Source: Flectobacillus longus (GTDB lineage Bacteria > Bacteroidota > Bacteroidia > Cytophagales > Spirosomataceae). From it: a stretch of DNA of 64,000 bases. Shown here in pieces: positions 48,301 to 56,116 of the stretch. The notes below the pieces were generated by a model. That model was not told the DNA's origin, did not search any database, and saw only the letters and a list, made by a program, of their open reading frames with translations. The stretch spans positions 62,001 to 126,000 of the forward strand of contig NZ_JASHIC010000020.1 of NCBI RefSeq assembly GCF_030056705.1, in the 5' to 3' direction. Position numbers and translations under genes: made by a program. Every line of letters starts with the position of its first letter. The first letter of the stretch is position 1.

Positions 48301-49746
48301 CCAAGAATAGAACGTAAAAACGTGGCACGAAGTCCTGGTGATGATGAAGATATTATGAAACCTCAGCCGACTTTTGTAAGAAGTGTAACACGTTTGTTAA
48401 TGGCTATTCGTGGTATCAATGTAAGATATACCATTAATGAATCTACAACGTTGCCAGGTTTTATGCCAGGCTCAGGTATCTTGGGTATGAGTGCTGCTGA
48501 TGGTTCCGCTCCTGGCTTTGGTTTTGTAACAGGTAGCCAAGACTATGATGTATTAACAAGAGCGGCAGCTAATGGGTGGCTCTCGAAAAGTATTGTTCAA
48601 AACGTACCATTTGTCCAAACCAAAACACAAAACTTTACTTATGGTAGTTCTATAGAGCCATTTAGAGATTTTAGAATACAGTTGGAAGGAAAGTGGAGTA
48701 GAACAGATAATTACCAAGAGTTTTACCGTCCAACAGAAATGGGAGGTGCTTACAAACATCAAAGTCCAGTACGTTCGGGTAATTATCAGATGACCTTCTT
48801 ATCATTTTTGACGGCATTTGATAGTAACGCCCCAAATGAGACCTCGGGTATTTTTAATAGATTCAAATCTTATAGAAATATTATTAAGCAGAGATTAGAA
48901 GCGTCGAGAGTTATTACTGGAAATGAAGCCTACGATATAAACTCGCAGGATGTGTTGATTCCAGCTTTCTTTGCGGCCTATAGTGGTATTTCTCCAAACA
49001 AAGTGAGCTTCTCTCCATTTGTGAATATTCCATTGCCAAACTGGCAGTTAGACTATAATGGTTTGAGTAATGTTGGTTGGTTCAAAGAACGTTTCTCGAA
49101 TATCTCGATTACGCACCGATATAGTTCGACCTACTCGGTAGGTAACTTTGTTTCATCTTTGGAATATGATAATCCATTTGAGCTGAAAATAGATAATATG
49201 CTATATCCACTTTCTAGTAAAGTAAATGAACAAGGTTATTTGATTCCTGTCTATGTAATGAGTACGATTAAATTTGAAGAGAAATTTGGGCCATTTTTAG
49301 GATTCAATGCAACGACAAAGAATAAAATCTCGCTTCGTTTGGAATATGCCCAAGATAGAAGTGTTGGACTAAACCTATCAAACTCACAAGTAGCCGAGCT
49401 AAGTAATAAAGATTTTACTTTTGGTATGGGCTTTACAAAGGCGAATATGCTAGTGCCATTTAAGGTAAATGGACGAAAAGTACGATTGCCAAATGATATG
49501 AAGTTCCAGATGAACTTGACGGTTAGAGATACAAGAACAATCCAACGAAAGCTAGATGCTGAAACAGTAGTGACCAATGGATATGTCAATTTCCAATTTA
49601 GACCACAAATAAGTTACAACGTCAACAAGCGATTGAATGTGAATATGTACGTCGACAAGATGTTTAATAATCCATGGGTATCTACCTTGTATTATCGCTC
49701 AACGATAGCGGCTGGTTTCCAAGTAAGATTTAGCTTGTCAGATTAA
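42379..49746 (+). CDS. sprA: SprA, outer-membrane translocon of the type IX secretion system
   Basis: Very large outer-membrane beta-barrel that forms the type IX secretion conduit (also called Sov); it is needed for secretion of gliding adhesins and exoenzymes. About 2455 residues from the start chosen here, matching the family. The region after the signal peptide has FPLRSPESLW and PSQQITFEEYQ, typical of SprA; the long body is rich in alternating hydrophobic strands and ends in an aromatic, barrel-closing FQVRFSLSD. The frame has no ATG in its first 300 or so codons. GTG 42379 gives a clean signal peptide (QRKKFYILSGSFVLSVFASLAW); TTG at 42310, 42313 or 42358 remain possible. Confidence 0.95.
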   Translation: MQRKKFYILSGSFVLSVFASLAWEFPLRSPESLWTSKPFLGVSVPADTVQKSGRRPKYKIKDRYTNRFSDRSPSSPFIIKDTKSTSTEFKLDSAGRITVYEKLTGSDANYRPSQQITFEEYQKVQQNRFVRDYWKKYAASQDGKDETRGRGILPKIELPPAIDRIFGGSEIDFKPNGNILLDIGYIGQFIDNPAIPVQQRYIGNLNFNEQAQINFQGKIGNKFNLNTNFDTKASFNFQNQLKLNWRSNEEDILQNIEVGNTSWTLNSQLIPGVQNLFGLKTLMRFGKVDVTLVAAQQRSKQDCITLKGGSQGKTFEIRADNYDENRHFFLSTFFRNKYESSLKSVSVMSSGVSTNSLNSTTSSTDLSQSSRSTTSTETAYISSGITITRLEVYVTNRSQNTETLRNIVGFSDLGEGAPTNPYNPNNGVAAASGANGGTPVNNKNNTLYNKYLDPNSANAEIRKADQTTSLLVADGLDKGTDFDVLRGAKKLTEREYRFSPELGYISLITPLRNDEVLAVSYEYTMNGQKYKVGELTEDYQNRQDNEVLVLKLLKSSTIRNVLNHPMWNLMMKNVYSLNGSQISKTGFQLRVIYKDDNTGIDNPSLLEGRNVKDTPLVQVLGLDKMNQNGDRQTDGNFDFIEGVTVDSRNGKIIFPVLEPFGGTLRKKFDADESQLVDKYVFDKLYTSTLTDAQQIASKNKFFLKGSYQSSLGGDVNLPLGVDGNSVQVTAGGVALTPGVDYIVEPQVGRVKILNSGISNSGREIRICYEKPDLFNNQIRTLLGTHIDYTLGKDIHLGGTLQHLSETPPSFLKRVQIGNEPINNTMFGLDAAIQKKSLFLTRLVDALPLISTKETSAIDFQGEFARLIPGVNSAVNSNAFIDDFESARNIFSLNTQANSWRPGSVPKTIVPITSPNSIESNFNRAKISAYTVDYSLYGTSSLETGSVGINSQDVANYAYERVVSSQALFPNRSVANNINVPVGILDVSYFPGERGMYNYNPKLDQFIANPKKNFGAITRAISSDTDFDNANIETLEFWMMDPFAEVDAGATANSGNRTGIVRATGDFDKDKEASLIRNRTGGKLVFNLGDISEDFIPDGRYNFENGLPTGQKITQGSLANVDSTVWGLAPTRQFVTNAFDLQNGREQQDVGLDGLPNNPTSFDNIWNEKAKFADYIRTIQGLNIDANMKSEIEEDPSGDDFIHYLNERYSSTSSLVKRYKNYMGSENNSPPSSTSTASGYTEASNQQPDREDLNNDNTITDTDAYYEYELDMKKEKMAVGQNYIVDQITEGGVSWYLFRIPIKSYSNKVGNINGFKSMRFIRMFTTDWEAPVVFRFASFQLSGYQYRTYTGDLNPRGLQEVPEPYDANFKVSTVNIDENGPANKAGKTVPYAVPPGFERDRDVTTVNNVALNEQSMSLCVDGLRDGDSRAVFKNTVFDFLNYKNLKMFIHAETDDANTKTGDISAFVRIGTDQTDNYYEVEARGLTITPKGKSSYLPQEVWPLENEIDIPFDALRAAKLKRDNAQVALTTPYLMDSIVGNNGQLYRVRVVGRPDLSAVVSLMIGVRNPKSADELPKSFCIWVDELRSNGFDQNSGNAAVGKLGLKLADFANVTLNASYKGYGFGGVQSKISERSRETSYAYGIAATINLDKLFPDKWGLRIPLYISYDKSNSTPHFNPLDPDIPLEQSLNNITDPAKRAMLQKIVEDNSERRAINLTNVRKIKVGGGKAHLWDIENIAISYSFAELTRSNTLIDAYKQVSHRGGIMYAYAGTSKPIEPFKGIKSDYPLLRWIKEINFSPLPNSITVRADMDRNFVKTQLRNAELTTDGVAPMFEKYWMFTRQYNLGWNLTKSVIVNYAANARAIIDEPQGDIDTQAKKDSVWRSIKSLGRTKNFDQNFSAVWRLPLNKSPLTDWMSAEYSHKFGYQYLASSYDSRDSLDVPLGNLIKNTRERGINGKIDFVALYNRVRALRLANQPRIERKNVARSPGDDEDIMKPQPTFVRSVTRLLMAIRGINVRYTINESTTLPGFMPGSGILGMSAADGSAPGFGFVTGSQDYDVLTRAAANGWLSKSIVQNVPFVQTKTQNFTYGSSIEPFRDFRIQLEGKWSRTDNYQEFYRPTEMGGAYKHQSPVRSGNYQMTFLSFLTAFDSNAPNETSGIFNRFKSYRNIIKQRLEASRVITGNEAYDINSQDVLIPAFFAAYSGISPNKVSFSPFVNIPLPNWQLDYNGLSNVGWFKERFSNISITHRYSSTYSVGNFVSSLEYDNPFELKIDNMLYPLSSKVNEQGYLIPVYVMSTIKFEEKFGPFLGFNATTKNKISLRLEYAQDRSVGLNLSNSQVAELSNKDFTFGMGFTKANMLVPFKVNGRKVRLPNDMKFQMNLTVRDTRTIQRKLDAETVVTNGYVNFQFRPQISYNVNKRLNVNMYVDKMFNNPWVSTLYYRSTIAAGFQVRFSLSD

Positions 49747-49923
49747 GCTTAAAAAGTTGCTAATCAGAAAGATATTATAACTAAGTGCTCTTTTGATTTA
49801 TCGCATTAGTTTTAGCGAAACTAAATCATTGTTTGAAAGATTGTCATTTTGATGTTTTTCCAGTAAATTGCATCACAATTCTTCAACAAAATTATCAAAT
49901 TACAAACTGTAAACGCATAAGAG

Positions 49924-50304
49924 ATGAATTTCCCAGCAGAACTTCGCTATACGAAAGAGCATGAATGGATTAAGGTAGATGGAGACGTTGCCATCGTTGG
50001 TATTACTGATTTCGCGCAAGGCGAATTGGGCGATATCGTTTATGTTGAAATTGAGACGGTAGGTCAAACTTTGGCTGAAAATGATATTTTCGGAACAGTT
50101 GAGGCCGTAAAAACTGTATCTGACTTGTTCTTGCCAATCGCTGGAGAAATCCTTGAAGTAAACCAAACTGTAATAGACTCACCAGAGACTATCAACTCTG
50201 ACGCTTACGGTGAAGGTTGGTTAGTAAAAATCAAACCATCAAATTTGGCTGATGTAGAAGCTTTGATGGATGTTGATACTTACAAACAACACATTGGACT
50301 TTAA
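49924..50304 (+). CDS. gcvH: Glycine cleavage system H protein
   Basis: Lipoyl carrier that shuttles the aminomethyl group between the P, T and L proteins in glycine cleavage. The lipoylation site is Lys63 in GTVEAVKTVSDLF. The start MNFPAELRYTKEHEWIKVDG and the C-terminal GWLVKIKPSN are standard. The 126 residues match the family. It lies 178 bp after sprA, and is followed by a strong terminator. Confidence 0.97.
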   Translation: MNFPAELRYTKEHEWIKVDGDVAIVGITDFAQGELGDIVYVEIETVGQTLAENDIFGTVEAVKTVSDLFLPIAGEILEVNQTVIDSPETINSDAYGEGWLVKIKPSNLADVEALMDVDTYKQHIGL

Positions 50305-50324
50305 TTTAGATTACTATTTTGTAT

Positions 50325-50352
50325 AAAGCCCTGTTTTTCAGGGCTTTTTTTT
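50325..50352 (+). terminator. Terminator after gcvH
   Basis: Stem AAAGCCCTG/CAGGGCTTT with a five-T loop and a long T-run. Confidence 0.93.
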
Positions 50353-50389
50353 GACCATATCTCGAAGTGCGATTCGAGTAAATAGCACA

Positions 50390-51652
50390 ATGAAAATTCT
50401 GATTCGTTCCGCAAAAATTATCCAAAAAGGGGCTGACCTCAATGGACAGGTCAGAGATATTTTTATCGAAAACGGTGTGATTCGCCAAATAGGCGAGCAG
50501 TTGTCTGCCGAAGCCGATGAAATTATTGAAGGTGAAAATCTATGTGTTTCCTTAGGCTGGTTCGACATGCGTGTACACGCAAAAGACCCAGGCTACGAGC
50601 ACAAAGAAAGCTTATATTCACTAGAAAAAGCAGCCCTTGCGGGTGGTTTCTCTGAAATAGCATTGTTGCCTAATACCAAGCCAACGGTTCAGACTCGTGA
50701 GAGCGTTCACTATCTTCGTAAATCTGGTGATATTATCAAGTTTCACCCATTAGCGGCTGTTACTCTCAAGTGTGAAGGCAAGGATTTTACCGAAATGATT
50801 GACTTGCATCACGCAGGAGCAGTAGCATTTACAGATGGAGAGCATCCTATTCAAAATCCAGATATTTTTCTCAAAACACTTCAATATCTTTCACCCATAG
50901 GTAGCCTTTTAATTAATCGTCCAGAAGATACTGATTTGACACATTTTGGACAAATGCACGAAGGTTCTGTAAGTACGCTTATAGGAATGAAAGGCATGCC
51001 ACGAATGGCAGAAGAAATCATGGTAATGCGTGATTTGAAATTGTTGGAGTATGTTGTAGAAACGCCATTTGCGGAGATTGATACTACATTGCCTCTATTA
51101 CATTTTGCCTGTATTTCAAGTGCTGAATCAGTTGAGCTGATTCGTCAGGCAAAAGCAAAAGGACTTCCGGTTTCTGCGGATGTAGCTGTACATCAACTTT
51201 GCTTTACAGAAGATGACTTAATGGATTTTGACACGAACTTCAAAGTAAATCCTCCATTAAGAACACAAAAGGACGTAGCAGCTTTATGGGCAGGTTTGGC
51301 AGATGGTACTATTGATACCATTGTTTCTGACCATAATCCTCAGGATGATGAATCAAAGAACCTAGAGTTTGATATGGCTGATTTTGGAATTATTGGATTA
51401 GAGACCCTTTTTGGTGTTGCCAATACCTACAATGTGGGACTATCGCTAGAGGAATTAGTTGATAAACTAACAATTCAACCTCGTAAAATTTTACGATTGA
51501 CTGTTCCTCAAATTGCAGAAGGAGCAAAGGCCAACTTAACCGTATTTGAACCTGAAAAAGAGTGGACATATTCTACTATTATTTCAAATTCTAAAAATAC
51601 GCCATTTTTGGGTAAAACATTCAAAGGCAAAGCTTTGGTAGTGATTGCATAA
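50390..51652 (+). CDS. Dihydroorotase-like protein with degraded metal site
   Basis: Amidohydrolase-fold protein of 420 residues (start MKILIRS at 50390; the longer frame starts inside the gcvH terminator). It aligns along its length with type I dihydroorotase, which cyclises carbamoyl aspartate in pyrimidine synthesis. Several zinc ligands are replaced: the HxH motif reads DMRVHAKDPG (first His to Arg), the bridging Asp in AFTDD reads AFTDG, and the HCED His reads NRPED (His to Arg). The His in HFACISS and Asp in VSDHNPQ remain. This pattern suggests a non-catalytic homologue, like the PyrC-prime/PyrX partners of aspartate transcarbamoylase, or an altered activity. Annotation as plain pyrC would be unsafe. 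Confidence 0.85.
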   Translation: MKILIRSAKIIQKGADLNGQVRDIFIENGVIRQIGEQLSAEADEIIEGENLCVSLGWFDMRVHAKDPGYEHKESLYSLEKAALAGGFSEIALLPNTKPTVQTRESVHYLRKSGDIIKFHPLAAVTLKCEGKDFTEMIDLHHAGAVAFTDGEHPIQNPDIFLKTLQYLSPIGSLLINRPEDTDLTHFGQMHEGSVSTLIGMKGMPRMAEEIMVMRDLKLLEYVVETPFAEIDTTLPLLHFACISSAESVELIRQAKAKGLPVSADVAVHQLCFTEDDLMDFDTNFKVNPPLRTQKDVAALWAGLADGTIDTIVSDHNPQDDESKNLEFDMADFGIIGLETLFGVANTYNVGLSLEELVDKLTIQPRKILRLTVPQIAEGAKANLTVFEPEKEWTYSTIISNSKNTPFLGKTFKGKALVVIA

Positions 51653-51665
51653 AATCTAAAAGTTT

Positions 51666-52193
51666 ATGTTTAACAATACATTTTGGAAAAATAGCCTCAA
51701 GTTTGGTGCCTTAGCAGGTATTGCCTGTTTGGGGTATAGCGTTATTCTTGATTTAATAGGAATTACCCCGATTTCGGGTAAGTTATTCCCCAGTAATATA
51801 TTTATTTTGATAGCTTCGATTCTGGCTGTAAAAAGTTATCGAAGAAATAACCCTGATGAAACTCTTCATTTTTGGGAGGGTTTATCTATTTGTTTTATAG
51901 TTGCTTTATCTGCTTCAATTATTGTGGGAGGAGGCTTATATTTATTTTACTCAACACAGCATGGGCAAGAGCTATTGGCTAATTTTGTTGTAGAAGCTGT
52001 AAAAGAATATACCACCGCCAGACAGCAGATTATCAAAGAAACTAATCTGGAATATTTCAATAATTTGATTGCAGGAATCAAGGCAATTGATCCGATGTCT
52101 ATCGCATTTACGGAGCTAAAACAGCGCCCTCTTATCGCTATTTTACCATCCATCATGATTTCTTTGTATTATCGTAGACAGTATGTTAAATAG
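51666..52193 (+). CDS. DUF4199 membrane protein
   Basis: A 175-residue membrane protein with an N-terminal helix (LKFGALAGIACLGYSVILDL), a second helix near 40, a third near 80-98 (ALSASIIVGGGLYLFY), a soluble helical segment, and a C-terminal helix. This topology fits DUF4199, a Bacteroidota family of unknown function. It starts 13 bp after the dihydroorotase-like gene and is followed by a second DUF4199 gene, so all three probably form one operon. Confidence 0.82.
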   Translation: MFNNTFWKNSLKFGALAGIACLGYSVILDLIGITPISGKLFPSNIFILIASILAVKSYRRNNPDETLHFWEGLSICFIVALSASIIVGGGLYLFYSTQHGQELLANFVVEAVKEYTTARQQIIKETNLEYFNNLIAGIKAIDPMSIAFTELKQRPLIAILPSIMISLYYRRQYVK

Positions 52194-52250
52194 CATTAGC
52201 AAAACGCTAGTTTGCTATTAAACCAAAGTCTAAACTTTAACAAATCAATC

Positions 52251-52766
52251 ATGGAAAATCAAACAACTACTACAAAAGTTGCGCTTAAATGGGGGATCAT
52301 CATTGGTATTTTCAGTGTAGTTTTTAGTACATTAATTATGGTACTAGGACTAATGGGAAATCAAGCCGTAGGCTTTGTTGCTTATATTGTTATTGGCATC
52401 GGGGTTTTTATGGCAATGAATGCCTACAAAAAAGAAAACAATGGCTTTATGAGCTATGGACAAGGTCTTGGTATAGGAGTTCTGATGGCCGCAGTTAGTG
52501 GTTTACTTTCAAGTGCTTATAGCTTCGTTTACATGAAATTTATAGATCCTTCTGTAATGGATCAAATCTTCAAGAAAGCAGAGGCTGACATGGAAAAGAA
52601 AGGCTTATCGGCTGAGCAGATTGACCAAGCCATGGAAATGTCCAAAGTATTTATGAGCCCCGGTGCAATGTTTGTATGGGGGGTAGTGGGAAGTATATTG
52701 TTAGGCTTTGTCTTTTCTTTGATTATTGCAGCATTTGTAAAGAAAGATAAACCAATATTTGACTAA
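52251..52766 (+). CDS. DUF4199 membrane protein, second copy
   Basis: A 171-residue membrane protein from the ATG at 52251 (a longer frame from 52212 is less likely). It has four hydrophobic helices, with the family pattern YIVIGIGVFMAMNAYKKE (about 45-65), FMSYGQGLGIGVLMAAVSGLLSS, and a C-terminal helix with GVVGSILLGFVFSLI. The amphipathic soluble segment about 100-135 resembles that of the upstream copy. Tandem DUF4199 genes suggest partners. Function unknown. Confidence 0.85.
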   Translation: MENQTTTTKVALKWGIIIGIFSVVFSTLIMVLGLMGNQAVGFVAYIVIGIGVFMAMNAYKKENNGFMSYGQGLGIGVLMAAVSGLLSSAYSFVYMKFIDPSVMDQIFKKAEADMEKKGLSAEQIDQAMEMSKVFMSPGAMFVWGVVGSILLGFVFSLIIAAFVKKDKPIFD

Positions 52767-52815
52767 ATCTGTGCTATAAATAAGCAAACAAAAGTTGCTT
52801 ATAAAGATAAAAAAT

Positions 52816-52858
52816 GAATTTGCTAGTAAGGATACTTCTTTACTAGCAAATTCGTTTA
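52816..52858 (+). terminator. Probable terminator after the DUF4199 pair
   Basis: Perfect 14-bp stem GAATTTGCTAGTAA/TTACTAGCAAATTC with a 10-nt loop and short T-rich tail, before gldF. Confidence 0.65.
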
Positions 52859-52904
52859 TTAGGAGTGTTCAGTTGAAATAGACTGCAAAAATATTAAATC
52901 AACT

Positions 52905-53624
52905 ATGTTTCAAATTTTTCAAAAAGAAGTTAATTCCTTTCTAAATTCGCTAATTGGTTATATCGTAATTGGCGTATTCTTGACGGCAACAGGTCTATTT
53001 GTTTGGTTTTTCAAAGACAATGTACTCGATTATGGTTTTGCCGATTTGACCTCCTTTTTTCAAGTAGCACCATTTATTTTTCTGTTTTTGATACCAGCAA
53101 TCACCATGCGTGCTTTTTCGGAGGAATTTAAAACAGGGACGATTGAGCTACTATTTACCAAACCACTTGGCGCTTGGGAAATAGTACTTGGAAAATATTT
53201 GGCAAGTTGTTGTCTGATTTTGCTGGCACTACTTCCTACACTTTTATATTATTACTCTATTTATCAATTAGGAAATCCGCAAGGAAATATTGACTCAGCA
53301 GCAGTAATTACCTCCTATATTGGTCTATTCTTTTTGGGATGTGTATTTGCCGCATTAGGAATATTTTCTTCTTCTTTGACCGATAACCAAGTAGTTGCCT
53401 TTGTTATAGGTTTTGTACTTTGTTTGATTTTGTATTATGGAATAGGCAAATTAGCAGAATTATCATTGATGGGCTCATTTGGATATATACTTGCACAAAT
53501 AGGATTAGATTATCAGTTTGATGCTTTAAGTCGTGGTTTGATTGATTCTCGCAATATTCTTTATTTTGTATCTGTGATTGCTATTGCATTGTGGGGAACT
53601 ACTTTGAAGGTAACGCAAAAATAA
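52905..53624 (+). CDS. gldF: Gliding-motility ABC transporter permease GldF
   Basis: A 239-residue ABC-2 type permease with six hydrophobic helices. The N-terminal MFQIFQKEVNSFLNSLIGYI, the motif FLIPAITMRAFSEEFKTGTIELL and KPLGAWEIVLGKYLAS are characteristic of GldF. With GldA (ATPase) and GldG it forms the transporter described in gliding flavobacteria; its cargo is not established. Here it is followed by a strong terminator at 53660, so gldG is not directly downstream as it usually is. The 239 residues match GldF alone. Confidence 0.88.
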   Translation: MFQIFQKEVNSFLNSLIGYIVIGVFLTATGLFVWFFKDNVLDYGFADLTSFFQVAPFIFLFLIPAITMRAFSEEFKTGTIELLFTKPLGAWEIVLGKYLASCCLILLALLPTLLYYYSIYQLGNPQGNIDSAAVITSYIGLFFLGCVFAALGIFSSSLTDNQVVAFVIGFVLCLILYYGIGKLAELSLMGSFGYILAQIGLDYQFDALSRGLIDSRNILYFVSVIAIALWGTTLKVTQK

Positions 53625-53659
53625 GCATACAAATATTAGGCATTTATTGACTATTAATC

Positions 53660-53699
53660 AAAAAAGGCGGTCGAAAACTAATTTCGACCGCCTTTTTTG
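53660..53699 (+). terminator. Terminator after gldF
   Basis: Long stem AAGGCGGTCGAAA/TTTCGACCGCCTT with a short ACTAA loop, flanked by an A-run and T-run. It probably ends the gldF transcript and could also act from the other side. Confidence 0.92.
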
Positions 53700-53803
53700 A
53701 TAATATATGGTACCTATTTAGACGCAAAACATTGTGTATCTATTGATGAAACGTAGATTTAATAATTACTAAATCACAATTCATTCAATGAAGAAGTTCA
53801 CAT

Positions 53804-54250
53804 TTATTTTACAATTACGCCATTGGCTACGAAGGTAATAGCCTTTTCAGGTTCAGTGATTTTTTCGATTTCTTCCTGTGTTTTGCCAGCATCTTGAGCA
53901 TAATGTTTTAATTGCCCAACAGAAGTGGTTTTTACTTGAGCTAAGCCTTCAAATACTACAGTTTTCCCATCAATATCCTTTGGTACAAAGAAACCATAAT
54001 CTTTGAAGGTTACACGCATACTAGAACCATCCTCCAATTTAACTTTCATCCAACAGCCTTTTACCTTGCATACCGACTCTACAACTCCAGAAACCTTTGC
54101 TTTAACTTGTTCTTTTCCATCCATTTTTTTAGCTAAGTCTGTGGTAGATATAGCTCCTTTTTCAGAGATTTTTTCGCCAAAGTTACTTTGAGCCTTTGCT
54201 CCAATCTGAATTCCAAGTACGATAGCGAAAATGATAGCTACTTTTTTCAT
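53804..54250 (-). CDS. DUF4920 secreted protein
   Basis: A 148-residue exported protein with signal peptide MKKVAIIFAIVLGIQIGAKA. The C-terminal part has the DUF4920 pattern CKVKGCWMKVKLEDGSSM, YGFFVPKDIDGKTVVFEGLA and AITFVANGVIVK, an OB-like small beta fold. The CKVKGC pair might bind metal, but this is unproven. The frame extends to a TTG at 54256, but ATG 54250 gives the signal peptide directly. A TATTTTTG box on the minus strand at 54291-54298 may be its -7 element. Confidence 0.88.
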   Translation of the reverse strand: MKKVAIIFAIVLGIQIGAKAQSNFGEKISEKGAISTTDLAKKMDGKEQVKAKVSGVVESVCKVKGCWMKVKLEDGSSMRVTFKDYGFFVPKDIDGKTVVFEGLAQVKTTSVGQLKHYAQDAGKTQEEIEKITEPEKAITFVANGVIVK

Positions 54251-54369
54251 AATCAAATTTTGTTGATTTGTTGAGAATATTTAATGATTACAAAAATAAG
54301 AATTGCTTAGGTAATCCTTTGATTTTGAAGGAATTTTTGAATAAAACGCTACAGAATCTTATCAAAAGG

Positions 54370-54987
54370 TTATTTGTAATCTTGGATATTAAAAATGTTG
54401 GAACAAAACTCATATTCATTTGGCTGGTTTGAGCAAATGAATAACATTCTATTATGTGAATACTTTTGAACGTTTTCAAGATACCAATTGGTAGCCTTAG
54501 CATCTAAATTAGAAGAAGGTTCGTCGAGCATCAAAATGGGCGTATCTGACCAAAACGTCAAGCCTAGTTTTACCCTTTGTTTCATGCCAGAAGAGAAATG
54601 TTTTATTGCTTTTTGGCTTGCTTTGGGTAATTCAATAAATTCAATAAAATCTTTGATAGAATACTGCTGGATCAGTGGCTTGAATCTGATATGAAATTGA
54701 AGTAGTTCTTCAAGTGTAAACTCTTCAATGAGTTCGAGATAAGGAGCTGCTATGCTGATTTCCTTATATATATTCTCAAATTCGAGCGCTTGTTGATTTT
54801 TGGATGCGAAGATTTTTCCTTCTGAAGCGGGAATAAAACCTGAAAGAATCTGTAGAAAGGTTGACTTTCCACTGCCATTTGAACCTGTAAAAGTATAAGC
54901 TTGACCTTGTTGAAAGCGAAGATTTACAGACTTGAAAATCCATTCATTTCTGAATTTCTTTCCTAGATTTTCGGTGATAATTTCCAT
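54370..54987 (-). CDS. ABC transporter ATP-binding protein
   Basis: A compact ATPase of 205 residues with Walker A GSNGSGKS (35-42), signature FSSGMKQR (about 135, a variant of LSGGQ) and Walker B LMLDEPSSNLD. Its short length and order resemble CcmA-type or small exporter ATPases of Bacteroidota. It lies 70 bp after lpxA on the same strand, but a terminator separates them. No permease adjoins; gldF lies 750 bp away on the opposite strand. The length is too short for a typical GldA. Substrate unknown. Confidence 0.88.
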   Translation of the reverse strand: MEIITENLGKKFRNEWIFKSVNLRFQQGQAYTFTGSNGSGKSTFLQILSGFIPASEGKIFASKNQQALEFENIYKEISIAAPYLELIEEFTLEELLQFHIRFKPLIQQYSIKDFIEFIELPKASQKAIKHFSSGMKQRVKLGLTFWSDTPILMLDEPSSNLDAKATNWYLENVQKYSHNRMLFICSNQPNEYEFCSNIFNIQDYK

Positions 54988-54990
54988 AAA

Positions 54991-55021
54991 AAAAGAAGTA
55001 AGACAGCGTGGCTGTCTTACC
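54991..55021 (-). terminator. Terminator after lpxA
   Basis: Perfect 10-bp stem GTAAGACAGC/GCTGTCTTAC with a GTG loop, followed on the minus strand by a T-run. It ends the lpx operon just before the ABC ATPase start. Confidence 0.82.
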
Positions 55022-55057
55022 TATTTGAATTAAATCTAAAAGCACAAAATTAGCTGA

Positions 55058-55834
55058 TTAGAGCGGTCCTTTAATAATACCACGCTCAGCAGTACGGATA
55101 AACTCAACTATTTCGTCACGTTCAGGTGTTGCAGCAATATCTTGTTCAATATTGGCTAATGCTTCCGAAGTATTAAATCCTTTAAGGAAAATATAGCGAT
55201 ACACGTCTTGAATAAGATTTACTTGCTCATCATTAAAGCCATTGCGACGTAAACCAATAGAATTGACACCAACATAAGATAGTGGTTCACGTGCTGATTT
55301 AGTAAATGGAGGTACATCTTTACGAATTAAAGAGCCCCCTGAAATCATTACATGTTTACCTATTTTTACGAATTGATGGATAGCACAAGCACCGCCAATA
55401 CGAGCTGATTCGCCAATATGTACGTGTCCTGCTACTTGTACACTATTAGCTATCACACAATTGTCTTCTACCAAGCAATCATGGGCAATATGTACATAAG
55501 CCATCAAGAGGCAGTTTTTGCCAACTTCAGTTTTAAATTTATCTTTTGTACCACGGTTGATAGTAACACATTCTCGAATGGTTGTGTTATCACCAATAAT
55601 GGTTAGTGTTTCTTCTCCGTCAAACTTAAGGTCTTGTGGAATAGCAGAAATAACCGCTCCTGGAAAGATTCGGCAATTTTTACCAATTCTTGCACCGGGA
55701 AAGATAGTAACGTTGGGTCCAATCCAAGTTCCTTCACCAATTTCTACATCTTGATAAATTGTTGAAAAAGGCTCAACAACTACATTTTCTGCGATTTTGG
55801 CGTTTGGATGAATATATGCTAACGGTTGTGTCAT
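55058..55834 (-). CDS. lpxA: UDP-N-acetylglucosamine O-acyltransferase
   Basis: First step of lipid A synthesis: transfers a 3-hydroxyacyl chain from acyl carrier protein to O-3 of UDP-GlcNAc. It is a left-handed beta-helix built from hexapeptide repeats (about 5-180) with the catalytic His118 in VHIAHDC, and a C-terminal helical domain. The 258 residues are standard. It is the last lpx gene of the minus-strand cluster lpxD, lpxC/fabZ, lpxA. Confidence 0.96.
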   Translation of the reverse strand: MTQPLAYIHPNAKIAENVVVEPFSTIYQDVEIGEGTWIGPNVTIFPGARIGKNCRIFPGAVISAIPQDLKFDGEETLTIIGDNTTIRECVTINRGTKDKFKTEVGKNCLLMAYVHIAHDCLVEDNCVIANSVQVAGHVHIGESARIGGACAIHQFVKIGKHVMISGGSLIRKDVPPFTKSAREPLSYVGVNSIGLRRNGFNDEQVNLIQDVYRYIFLKGFNTSEALANIEQDIAATPERDEIVEFIRTAERGIIKGPL

Positions 55835-56116
55835 GGTATTGTTTTCAGAATAATTACTTCGCTTTTGATATATGTGTTTGATTGTAATTGTGACACTGCC
55901 AGTATATGGCTAAATCTATAGGCTCAGTAATTACGGTAATCTTTGCATTGAGACTTGAAAAGAATTAGTCAAAAGTAATAAATCTTTTCTGTATAAAATT
56001 GTACTATGACGGTTTATCATAGTCAAATCTTGATAATTAGCATACAAAAAGCATATAAAAACCAAATTAAGATTTTCTACAGATAAATTCTCAATTGCTA
56101 ATTGCTATAGTTTATA

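Noticed and set aside
54370-54987. ABC ATPase considered as GldA partner of GldF
   Set aside because: It is only 205 residues, on the opposite strand, behind lpxA; GldA is usually about 300 residues. The pairing cannot be supported.
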